A DNA stretch of 64,000 nt from Antedon mediterranea. Its lineage: Eukaryota > Echinodermata > Crinoidea > Comatulida > Antedonidae. Both the position numbers and the translations under genes were made by a program. A model generated the notes under the pieces. The model was given only the letters and a program-made list of their open reading frames with translations. It made no database searches and had not been told where the DNA came from. Below, piece after piece: positions 1 to 10,087 of the stretch (positions are counted from its first letter, which is position 1; each line of letters begins with the position of its first letter). The DNA lies in contig NC_092672.1 in NCBI RefSeq assembly GCF_964355755.1, positions 10,166,501 to 10,230,500 of the forward strand, written 5' to 3'.

Positions 1-769
1 GCATTTATTCATCAATGATATATTTATCACCTGCTAAAATGCTCACATGTTCTTAATGTTATTATATTATGATCACTAACATATTAAATCCCTCATATTC
101 TCCTTTAACTATTTTGCTAGTTTTGTGTCTGTGTTGATCTCAATTCCAAACTATAGATTCTGAACTAGATTCTATTCAACCTTATCGCGCCGGCATTACT
201 TATTGTTGACTACTAATTAATTTTACAAACAATGTGGTAAACGCAATACGTGCGTATATCAATCAAACCTAAACAAAGATAGGGAAGATTTAAAGATGTG
301 ACGCGTCGTGAATCGTTATTCTGTCTTCCTAATTACGTCGCGTTGCGTCATAAATCGTTATTGTTCATTACTATTGCGTTTTTGCAGATATTGAGTTTGA
401 TAGAGTTTATTGTTTATTCGTTCAATTTGCAACTCAAGTTGACTATAAACATATTTCTGTAAAAATGTTCTTGAAAATTTCCAAGATGATAGGAATAATG
501 TGCTCTATAGCGTAAAGTGTGACACTGTCGTGAAAATTCATGTCTTTCCATTTAAAGTTTAGGAAACATTATCAATCACCATTAATGTTCAAAGTGTGCT
601 GTTTGCTTCAAAAAGGCGTGAGCCTCTATTAGCCATTCCATTAGTAAATCTGTGTCCTGGAAATAAACTAAAGTGCAAACAGAAGTGAAATATGTTCTTG
701 TGAATCGATCTGCATAGGAGTACCCGGGTAACCTAGATTGCTCTTTTCCTGTAATAAGTTACTTCCAAC
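1..769. other. No supported coding sequence; possible 5' UTR near the right end
   Basis: AT-rich sequence without a convincing exon. The last ~250 bases run directly into the ATG at 770 and could be the 5' UTR of the candidate first exon there. No TATA box or initiator stands out. Any gene entering from the left edge would be missed if its exons lie outside the window. Confidence 0.4.
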
Positions 770-825
770 ATGTCACCTGAGTTAACTCTAAAAATATTAT
801 TTATTTTGGCTTATTCATTTGAATC
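770..825 (+). CDS. Candidate first coding exon with signal peptide (low support)
   Basis: An ATG opens a reading frame whose first 18 codons read MSPELTLKILFILAYSFE, which looks like a secretory signal peptide: short polar start, then a hydrophobic core. Unspliced, the frame stops at 863-865. The only GT donor before that stop is GTACGC at 826, which leaves two bases of a split codon. The candidate exon at 2568 needs exactly two bases, so the pair joins in frame. A receptor with an extracellular FN3 domain would need such a leader. Against it: the donor is weak, and one phase match has a one-in-three chance. The alternative is a short non-functional ORF. Confidence 0.28.
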
Positions 826-1362
826 GTACGCAAACAACCAGCAATCCCAACTTGAAAACATATAGTTTTGCCACTATAATGCTATAACATCAAACGGTAA
901 ATGGCACTATAGAGCGTATTCCGAAGGTGAACTTTGCGTTGCCAACTCATTATTTCACTAATTAAAACGAATGAATGGATTATAAATATTTTACGGACCG
1001 ATAGTATATTTTTTAATCTCTTATCAATATCTAGAGTAGTAGAAATTATAAATGTATACATATCAGGAGAATTGGTTTATTTAAAATATCGGGAGCGAGA
1101 TACTCAAAATTGGGAGACTCGCACATTCGCCAATTGCATGAATGACAGTTTGCGTAAACTACACGCATAATGATTTTGGCCCAGTAAAACCGAAAAATTT
1201 AACTTCCGATCCATGAGACAGTATTTGGTAGGAGTAGCCTACCACTTAGTTAACTTAACCGTGACATTCTTTCACCATCAGTGTTACCAGCACAAGTAGG
1301 CCTCGCAAAAATATGTACCGCTAATATATGGAACGCCTCTTCTGCCTTCAGTTCACATTTAT

Positions 1363-1666
1363 CATGCAGTACACACCAAATGGTCATGCAGTACACACCA
1401 ATGGTCATGCAGTACACACCAATGGTCATGCAGTACACACCAATCGTCATGCAGTACACACCAATCGTCATGCAGTACACACCAAACATCATGCAGTACA
1501 CACCAATCGTCATGCAGTACACACCAAACATCATGCAGTACACACCAATCGTCATGCAGTACACACCAATCGTCATGCAGTACACACCAATGGTCATGCA
1601 GTACACACCAATCGTCATGCAGTACACACCAATCGTCATGCAGTACACACCAATCGTCATGCAGTC
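1363..1666. repeat. 21-bp tandem array, left arm of foldback element
   Basis: About 14.5 copies of a 21-bp unit (CATGCAGTACACACCAATSGT). Variants within the array differ mainly at the last few bases (TGGT, TCGT, ACAT). The order of variants is closely mirrored in the array at 2003-2306, so the two arms have been kept alike as whole arms. Confidence 0.95.
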
Positions 1667-2002
1667 CAATATTGCGTAATTTATACCGCCACCTATCGAC
1701 AAAATCAAATATCACGTGACTTTTATTAGACGGCTGTAAAACTAAGGCTATATACAAACTTTATACTACAGCAACTCACGCTGTCTACTACTACACCGCA
1801 CGTGCTTTACGTCCTATAGATTCCAAGATTTATTTAATAGTTTTTCCAGCCATTTTAGTCATAAAGCACGTGCGGTGTAGTAGTAGACAGCGTGAGTTGC
1901 TGTAGTATAATGTTTGAATAGCCTAGTTTTACAGCCGTCTAGTAAACGTCACGTGATATTCGATTTTGTCGATAGGTGGCGGTATAAATTACGCAATATT
2001 TG

Positions 2003-2306
2003 ACTGCATGACGATTGGTGTGTACTGCATGACGATTGGTGTGTATTGCATGACGATTGGTGTGTACTGCATGACCATTGGTTTGTACTGCATGACCATT
2101 GGTGTGTACTGCATGACGATTGGTGTGTACTGCATGACGATTGGTGTGTACTGCATGATGTTTGGTGTGTACTGCATGACGATTGGTGTGTACTGCATGA
2201 TGTTTGGTGTGTACTGCATGACGATTGGTGTGTACTGCATGACCATTGGTGTGTACTGCATGACGATTGATGTGTACTGCATGACGATTGGTGTGTACTG
2301 CATGAC
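2003..2306. repeat. 21-bp tandem array, right arm of foldback element
   Basis: Reverse-complement partner of the array at 1363-1666, with the same unit, about the same copy number and the same total length (304 bp). A few units differ, such as one with TTTGT in place of TGTGT. Confidence 0.95.
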
Positions 2307-2567
2307 AAATGTGAACTGAAGGCAGAGGAGGCGTTCCATACTAAAATGCCTATAAGCCTACACTGTGGCATAGCCGGGATTGAAGAATGGTTTAATCTTT
2401 CTGAGATAGGTGGGTGAAATGCAAGAACTTTGTGGAAATAACATTATAGCCAAATCCTACGTTGTTTTTACAAACAGTGAGTGCAGTTAGCACACACTAT
2501 ATGCAACGTGGTTGCAACTATGCAGTTCATTTAGCCTACTATCGTTATCTTTACAGTATTATTTCAG

Positions 2568-2716
2568 TTGTATTGTATTATGGTACGATTTATGCTTAAA
2601 TCTAAATTTCAATAACTTTGATCTGTTCTCTGTTACTCACTTCCATACGACTTTAGAAAGATCGAGGACCAAGTTTAACCGACGAGTCTACAGTATAGAG
2701 AACCATAGAAACAGAG
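2568..2716 (+). CDS. Candidate internal exon upstream of the FN3 exon (low support)
   Basis: A 149-bp open segment is bounded by a plausible acceptor (pyrimidine-rich run ending TATTATTTCAG) and a donor AGAG|GTAAAC. It contributes one base, 49 codons and one base. The entry phase matches the candidate signal exon at 770-825. The exit phase (one base) matches the FN3 exon at 9731, where G plus AC would give Asp. The peptide begins CIVLWYDLC and ends RRVYSIENHRNR. It matches no domain I recognise. Support rests only on phase agreement and splice signals. Chance is a real alternative. Confidence 0.28.
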
Positions 2717-5329
2717 GTAAACATCTGTATCAAACATAATTATACTGTGCTGTTCTTATTCCAGCAAATAATGGCATTAATACGCATTACAAATAACTGG
2801 ACTAGTATTTTAAAGTACCTTAAAGCAATTAGTAGATGTAGCATCAAATTGAAACTCTTGATAGGCTATATACATATATAGCCTACTTGCCATATATACT
2901 TGCCATAAGTATAAAACGTGATGTGTAGGCCTACATTATTTGTGACAATCGAGTCGGTTTGTTAGCAAATTTTATTTTGCCAAGCAAACTTTTATTATGA
3001 TTAATATCATAATCTCTTTTGATAGTTATAATATAAAACATTAAAAAAATCCCATAATGAATTCACTACGGTTTTTGTTCAATATGTAGCCATGGCGACG
3101 AACATTTCAACAGTTAATAATCTTGATATACGTCGCATTGAATCATTGTGCTTGATCTATTCTTGTTTCTGTTTTTAATTTACGTATTTCTTCTTCCAAT
3201 TCAGTATTACAAAAAAAATACTCATTGAACTTTTTGACCATTTTGACTTATATAATGGCAGTTTTCTATATTAAAACGGGCTTACATATACGAATAACGA
3301 ATAGTATACTGGTTCATGTGTAGGCCTACCTGTATTTTATTCATTACTATTCCATGATACAAGCCACTATTCATCCCATGTTACAACTGTATCAAAGCAA
3401 TACTATTAGTAAGATATGCACGTTTTGTTTCAATTTGGGAAGATGTTTTAAACACCTCTTATCTAAATGTATTCAATCCTTTAACGAATATTCAATATTA
3501 TTTTTTTAAGTTGTCTAATTCATTCTTTGCGACACACATATCAGTTACTATTTCACATGAATATCAATTATCAATAACATGTATGATTAAATTAAACACC
3601 TTTACCTTATATATGTCTATGAATATGTAAATACCGTTTGTATCGTATTGTATACAATTTATATTCGTACACTCTGAAAGCATCAAACACCCAAATCCCC
3701 ATCAACCATAACTCATAAAGCAGTGCGAGGCAATTAAACCTAAACTGCACTTAACACACTCGTGATGTTGATGTGGTCACTCGGGAAATTATTGTTGTTG
3801 TCATTAAAGCGTGGATCACATATCGCGTAAATGGTCAGTGAAATATTGATATTGACTACAAACGTTCCAACGATGACATACTGGATGGTTATAAACACCA
3901 CGTGTAACGATAATCACTGTTTGAACGTCCGCAATTTTAAAGATGAGGTAGGCCTACTATGCAAAATTCAAACGCTACAAACGCATTTCGCTTTAACGAT
4001 AGCTTAAACGTACGCAATACAAAAGGCAAATAAACAGACGCCATTACAAGTGATAGTATACCGTTTTACGATGACGTAAAAGAAGTTCACAATCAAAACT
4101 TTTTTTAAAATGTATTATTGCTAAATCTTCGAATGAATATTAATTTCACGACGACGATTACACGCATTTGAGCTGTGACGTACATGACCATGATCCCTAG
4201 TGGTCGCGCGTAACTGTGTTTACGTGTCACGGAGCCGATCCAAACAGATTAAATATGAACGCTTCTAAATTGATGCAATTTACTATAAATATCAGTTATT
4301 TCGATCTTCTCATCTTAAACTTCACTCACATTTGAAGCTTAGGTCTTCAATTCCTAATTTAAGTGTTGCGTTAAGTAGTGACCTATTTATATTCATGCAG
4401 TTAACTTGATTTACTAAAAATGAATACGGATCTATTTTACACGTGGACTGCGATACGTACTGTACGTGGTAAAAAACGCACGGTAGGCCTATGTTGTCAT
4501 AAACAGCAACAGACATTACCTTAACGCTGAGAAAAATGATGAGTTGCTTCCCCGGTGGAAACCATGTACGTAGGCGAAATCAAACCTACTCGGTTTGCTC
4601 GCCAACGTTAGTTGCCGTAGACTTTGACCTGTTTCACCACCGCATACTTTGCTTTCCTCTGTTCTTGCGTTGTTACGTGAAATGAAACTGGTCGTAGCGA
4701 TGTTTGCATCATTGCTGCGTCGACTGTTCCCACCTGTGACTACGCAATACGGCACTTCGATACGTCGTTTATTGTTTCTACCATTTTAGGAATGTCAATT
4801 AATTAGGATCACGATCATCAGATGTCAGACAATTAGGGCTACATACTAGTTCATTTAAACAAAATTCCCTTTGTACCATTTTATTATAAATTCCAAATGG
4901 TACGCGTTTTATTTTACTTTTAATCTCCATAATTATATAGCAGACTCGCGTAACAGGCTTTGTTAAACTCTAAAGCTACGAAATGACCAACATTAGTATT
5001 ATATAGATTTTAAATTATTCTTATCAGGATTATTTTAATTTTTCACTAGAGGTTATAATGGGCCACTTAACGTATTATGGATTTGTATGCTATTGATCCT
5101 GCTATAACTTGTAATGAATTAAATTGATATGCATTAGACATTTGTTATTATATTATTTAAGAGATACGCAAATGAGTAATAAAATATAACATATTAGAAA
5201 AACAATAGGCAAAACCTCAATCATGATTCTAATGTTTCAATTTAATCGTTAGATATATCATCTTAACGATGTTTGATAATTTCGATAGAACACTGCTGTG
5301 GCATTTTAATTATGAACATTTTGTTGAAC

Positions 5330-6236
5330 ACGATTGAACATGAGCATTGAATCTAGATGAACATACTGTTCATGTTCAACCTACTTGAACATACTGTTCA
5401 TGTTCAACCTACTTGAACATACTGTTCATGTTAAATCTAGATGAACATACGATGCGTGCTCGATCTAGATGAACATAGTGTTCATGTTCAATCTAGATGA
5501 ACATACTGTTCATGTTAAATCTAGATGAATATACTGTTCATGCTCGATCTAGATGAACTTACTGTTCATATTCAATATAGATGAACATACTGTTCATGTT
5601 CAAGCTAGATAAATATACTTTTTATGTTTAATCTAGTTAAACACACTGCTTATTTTCAATCTACTGTAGATAAACACATGGTGCATGTTCAATCTAGTTA
5701 AACATACTGTTTATTTTCACTTTAGATGGACATACTGTTCTTGTTCAGTCTAAATGAACATACTGTTAATTTTCAATCTAGATAAACACAAGGTTCATGC
5801 TCAATCTGGATGAACATACGGTTCATGCTCGATCTAGATGAACATACTGTTCATGTTCAATCTAGATGAATATACTGTTTATGCCCGATCTAGATAAACT
5901 TACTGTTCATGTTCGATATAGATGAACATACTGTTCATGTTTAATATAGATAAACATAATGTTCATTTCAATCTGGATAATCACACGTTTCATGTTCAAT
6001 CTCAGTTGAACATACTGTTCATTTTCACTCTCCATGGACATACTGTTATTTTTCAATTTAGATGAATATACTCTTCATGTTCAATCTAGATGAACAAACT
6101 GTTCATGTTCAATCTAGATGATCATACTGTTCATGTTCAATCTAGTTAAACACACTGTTCATTTTCAATATAGATAAACATACTGTTCATTTTCACTCTA
6201 GATGGACATACTGTTCATGTTCAATCTAGCATTAAC
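5330..6236. repeat. 28-bp tandem satellite with palindromic units
   Basis: About 30 diverged copies of a ~28-bp unit, consensus GAACATACTGTTCATGTTCA plus ATCTAGAT. Two parts of the unit are near-palindromic: GAACAT...ATGTTC and ATCTAGAT. Copies at the edges are more degenerate, and traces continue to about 6370. No open reading frame runs through it, because the unit length is not a multiple of three and the copies vary. Confidence 0.93.
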
Positions 6237-6489
6237 CTATATGTTCAATCTGTTGCAAATACAGTCTGTTCATGTTTAATACACTAGTTACAGACTATTC
6301 ATGTTCAATTTGTATATAATTGAACGTGAGCATAGTTATATTGAACATACACATGCTCAGCCTCATAATTGTCGTGTTCAATATAACTTTATGCGAATGT
6401 AAATGAAAATTATTTTGTATAGTTAAATTACATTACATATACATCATTTATGTCATGGTGATTCTATGCAAACATCAATATAATATTCG

Positions 6490-6511
6490 TAATAATAATA
6501 ATAATAATAAT
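6490..6511. repeat. (AAT)n microsatellite
   Basis: About seven uninterrupted AAT triplets. Confidence 0.9.
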
Positions 6512-7221
6512 TTTCTAGCTACTGTCTATGTACAATACTATTGTTCATGTTCAATGTATGTATGTATGTGAATATGTTCTATAACGTAAGCATTGTATTG
6601 ATATTATAAACAGTGATAAGATATTCCATAACCTGCTATCTTGACCATAGTAAAACGAGACCACGTATGTTTTTAGCAGAATGTCTATATGTGAGTGCAA
6701 CATAAATCGAGCACGATCATCACGTATGGCTCAGAATGTGCGTGCTTTAACAAACATTCAGAACCAATATCTTGTTTTCAGTAACCGAATACATGTCTCA
6801 CTTACGTGTGAGGGCACTCACGTGATCAATATTTAATCATATTGAGGGCAGATTTCAATACCAGATATATGACGTCTTTAAGTCTCCACTCCTAATCCCA
6901 TCCGGTAAAAAAAGCATCATTGTAAGTGTTACGGTGTATAAGTTATCTACTCATTGTGTTCGTACTCATATTATCAGCATTTTTTATACTACAATGTATC
7001 AGAAATGACGCAATCATAATGTCTTATAACAGTTGTTTATATAGCCCATTAGCTCATATAGTACTTTTATGAATAAGCCTAATCATCATCGGTTCCAATT
7101 TTACACATGAACGTACAGTTTCTGTTTCTGTATTTTTCATCGATCTCTTTGTATTTATATGTTAAATCAATATCCCGATTATTCTAGTTGTGTGTTGCTG
7201 CTATACATAACATGATAATAA

Positions 7222-7285
7222 TAATAATATTCTGGATTTATATAGCGCCTAATGTTGTGAAACCTCTAAGCGCTGAACATTATTA
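7222..7285. repeat. Dispersed repeat with TTTATATAGCGC core (copy 1)
   Basis: Shares the core TTTATATAGCGC followed after ~35 bp by AAGCGCTGA with the segment at 16912-16975. The two copies lie in the same orientation in otherwise unrelated DNA, so this is a dispersed repeat. Its class is unknown to me. Confidence 0.55.
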
Positions 7286-8234
7286 CCCCAGACACACTGC
7301 GCCACACGCCCAAACTAATGTATAGTATATAAGGTAACATGGTATACTGGCATTTCCAGTTTTTTTTCTGAAGATAATTTCATGATGGAAATTACTATTA
7401 CAGAATAAAATTACCACTCATTGTTTGAGGATAACTCTTCTGCCAATGTGAAAGAACCAAAATATAAGAGCATTTGTTGGAATAATTAGTAAAGCTTTTA
7501 TTTTCATTTCTGAAGCCAACTGGTATAGATACCACCGAACTATATAGCTGTTTCATTGTGACCAGGCAAACAATAAGCCTAAAAACTACCATGTCCAGGT
7601 CCAGTATTTTCAACCCCGTATCTGTATGCCTAACGTGCTTTAAACTGTCGAATAGATAGTGTGAAAACTAACGTGGATGATGTGATTGGAAATATTGCAC
7701 ATCCGAGAGAGGATGATATTCCCTGTGGATATCGGAGTTATTAGATTCCGTGATGTAACCTTTGTATAAGATTGCTTGTTTCATGAAGCCAATCTCGATA
7801 TTCATCGCATTTTAATCGAATCCTATAAACAGTAATGTAAAAGAATGTTTCAAAAGTTATAATGAGCAAGCATGAGATATTAAAATGTATACTTCATTGT
7901 ATTGATGTTGCTGTGTGAAATTTAACTTCGCCGAAAATGAGTATATTATATGCTGATGCTATACTCTTGATGTTTAGCTGAAATTTGTTATTTATTAGAA
8001 TAAAATTATACTATAACATTTAAAAATAAATTATTCGGTGATTTAATGTCAATGCACAAACTGAATCATCTAGTATTCTATTTTTTCTCTATCTTTCGTG
8101 AGAGCAACCCACGTGTATTTGCATGTGAAATAAAAAAATAAAAGAGCGTTATATAGCAGGTCTTTAAAATATAATTTAGAATTGTCTCTCTCAGAACATT
8201 TTATTCCAAACCGCCCGGTGATATACTGAAATTT

Positions 8235-8362
8235 AATTAATTCATTTGAAACGATAAAGATTAGGAAATCTGTAAGAACGAGAAAAAATCGCTCCAACCG
8301 AGAATCGAACCCGGAACCTTATGCTTGAAATGCACATTTCCTAACCATTAGACCAGTGGGGC
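8235..8362 (-). mobile_element. tRNA-Glu-derived SINE (copy 1)
   Basis: On the minus strand, 8362-8291 folds like a 72-nt tRNA. It has an A-box region TGGTCTAATGG, an anticodon loop ATTTCAA with anticodon TTC (Glu) on a 5-bp stem, and a T-arm CCGGG-TTCGATT-CTCGG containing the B box. The acceptor stem has two mismatches, so it is not a clean functional tRNA. Downstream comes a tail (ACAGATTTCCTAATCTTTA) that is also found downstream of the tRNA-like head at 57767-57851. A shared body after a tRNA head is the hallmark of a SINE. A lone tRNA-Glu pseudogene would not explain the shared tail. Confidence 0.72.
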
Positions 8363-8838
8363 TTTCATGGTATTGTTTAAACTCGATTGAATAGCGACTA
8401 TATATAATAAAAAGGACTGTATTTATTATGTATTATTGTTTTATACCACTTTTATGATCTTTACATAAACCAACGAAATATATATATAACGATCCACAAA
8501 TATAGAATATATTTACAGACATAAAGACTACAAATCGAATAAGTTAAAGTTGTAAAAAATGACATGAAACATAATATTGATTAGTTATGGGAATTTGGGA
8601 ATTTTACGAAATTAAACATAGGTAATTAAGGTTGTGATGGCGATAATTAGCCGACTCAAGGACTTTTTGTTCGATATCAGTCACCATAGAATTAACACGT
8701 TCGTAAACAAAATGGCAGCTTTACGCTTCATACCATGGCGACATCGAGAAATAACTGATTGAAGTATAATTTTAAATTGAAAATAGATAACAGGCAGGAG
8801 GCCTCGAATATTTCTATTATTCATAATATTATATTTAC

Positions 8839-8860
8839 TGTATATATATATATATATATA
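8839..8860. repeat. (TA)n microsatellite
   Basis: About ten uninterrupted TA dinucleotides. Confidence 0.9.
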
Positions 8861-8943
8861 CTAAAGTATAATCATTTCCAGAAGCACAGATATGTACCTA
8901 ACATCCCTTTGTAATGTTTTTAAAATTCTGTCGTTCTGTAAAT

Positions 8944-9180
8944 TTAAAGATATATTGTCCACATGAATGAAAATATATTTTCTAAATCGCGTTGTTGAAT
9001 ATACCATTTTATATCACATAATAGGCTTGTTATTTACTTTGACTAAACATTGGATAGAGAAAAAAATTAACTGAAATAAAAATCTAATTTTCTGTCAGAC
9101 AATCTTTTTGTTAAATGTAACCGTTTATTTTTAAAGTGAAAGCATTTTTTTTTGTTCATTTTTATACAAAATAATATTTA
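8944..9180. mobile_element. Decayed MITE of the TTAAAGATGTATTGTCC family (copy 1)
   Basis: Starts TAAAGATATATTGTCC and shares diverged internal blocks with the copies at 12882-13211, 18956-19310 and 47345-47607: a run over CATAATAG...TTGGATA and a block around AAATGTAACCGTTTATTTT. The right terminal repeat is not recognisable, so the right end is approximate. Confidence 0.5.
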
Positions 9181-9730
9181 AGTACGACAACTTTAAAGTT
9201 TCAAATTACTTTCGTATTATATACTACAACAATTATAGAGAGAAAGGGCGATGTCTAATTTTAGTAGATGTACTACCATAATACAACCTCAGGGCGCTAA
9301 TTTCCCCTATGTTTTAAACAGGGAAAAGATAATGCTTTATGTTACAAAACTCCTGGTATATTTATAATTTTAAATATTTTTTTTTAATGAACAAATTAGA
9401 GAAAAAGTCTTACTTAATAACTGAAGATTAGAGTCTACATGCTCAGAGTGTACATATAACATCTTCAACAACTTCATATAGTATTTATTGTAGACCTATC
9501 TGTTTTCTATTTCATACCTTTAAGTGGCAACTTTCGTCTGTTGGTTTGATGAAATAAAATAAAATTTAACTACAGTACGCTTTACTGTAATAGGTAAAAA
9601 GGCGCTTTTTATTTACATTTTTTAGTTAATAAAATGTGTTTAGATATAATAAAATTGTACATGCAGTATGCATTTTGTTACTGATATTCTATTTATGTGT
9701 CATGTTTTTCTTTTTTTTATATACCAACAG

Positions 9731-10087
9731 ACGATAAGCTTGTTCCACCAAAATTTTACATTCCGAAGGAAACTATACAAAACAGTGAAGTGACCATAAA
9801 ATGGGAGAAACCGGAAGGTCCAGCAGCGGGCTACTACCTTATATATTACGTCTGCACTACCCCACACATTAGAATAACAATCACTATACCGACAAACACT
9901 ACAGAATATAATTTGGAAGATTTGACGCCTGACACTTCATATGTCATGTACATGCTGTCGTATTCTATAAAGACACATACCCTTACGTTCTATGATAAAG
10001 AAACAAACATGACTTTGAAGGTCGACAGAAAACAGGAGAGGTACAGTAAAGCATCAGATGATACTTCACTTAAAACACCTTTACGAG
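9731..10087 (+). CDS. Fibronectin type III domain exon, phase 1-1
   Basis: A 357-bp exon between acceptor ...ACCAACAG and donor CGAG|GTAAGA, encoding 118 whole codons. The protein shows the FN3 pattern. The N-terminal strand has VPPKFYIP. The B-strand tryptophan sits in VTIKWEKPEG, and GYYLIYYV follows. The conserved tyrosine corner is in LEDLTPDTSY. A long insert with charged residues follows the F strand, which makes this domain longer than the usual ~95 aa. Entry and exit are both after base 1 of a codon. This 1-1 symmetry is typical of shuffled extracellular FN3 modules. N-glycosylation sequons occur at NTT and NMT. The ORF extends upstream of the acceptor but that part reads as intron. 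Confidence 0.85.

Larger units (their letters stand above)
1328..2339. mobile_element. Foldback (long inverted repeat) element with internal 21-bp satellites
   Basis: Two arms, 1328-1809 and 1862-2339, are nearly perfect reverse complements around a 52-bp centre. From the outside in, each arm has a short unique end starting ATGGAACGCCTC, about 14 copies of a 21-bp tandem unit, and a ~140-bp unique inner segment ending GCACGTGCTTTA. The 21-bp unit is divisible by three, so it leaves long open frames in several frames on both strands. These are artefacts, not genes. The architecture resembles the TU foldback transposons known from sea urchins, whose long inverted repeats also contain tandem arrays. 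The near identity of the arms suggests a recent insertion or ongoing gene conversion. I could not define a clear target-site duplication. Confidence 0.88.
2717..9730. other. Long intron or intergenic stretch with repeats, no coding sequence recognised
   Basis: Seven kilobases without a convincing exon on either strand. It contains a 28-bp satellite (5330-6236), a shared repeat at 7222-7285, a tRNA-derived SINE (8235-8362), a TA microsatellite (8839-8860) and a decayed MITE copy (8944-9180). The stretch 4000-4800 has more CpG than its surroundings and is discussed under findings. If the 770 and 2568 exons are real, this stretch is one intron. Confidence 0.5.

Noticed and set aside
934-1170. 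78-codon plus-strand ORF with a partly protein-like end
   Set aside because: It has no ATG start, no acceptor in the right place and no recognisable domain. The frame upstream is closed at 928.
1706-1722. TCACGTGA in the foldback arms as a CLEAR site
   Set aside because: Present because it is part of a mobile element, in both arms, with no start codon or promoter features nearby.
1250-1757. Several overlapping 130-150-aa ORFs on both strands rich in MQYTP, HAVHTN or CMTIGVY repeats
   Set aside because: They are readings of the 21-bp satellite in different frames. A unit length divisible by three keeps frames open without selection.
1949-2371. Matching repeat ORFs in the right arm
   Set aside because: Same cause: the array is the inverted copy of the left arm.
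8291-8362. Functional tRNA-Glu gene
   Set aside because: Acceptor stem mismatches and a downstream body shared with a second copy point to a SINE.
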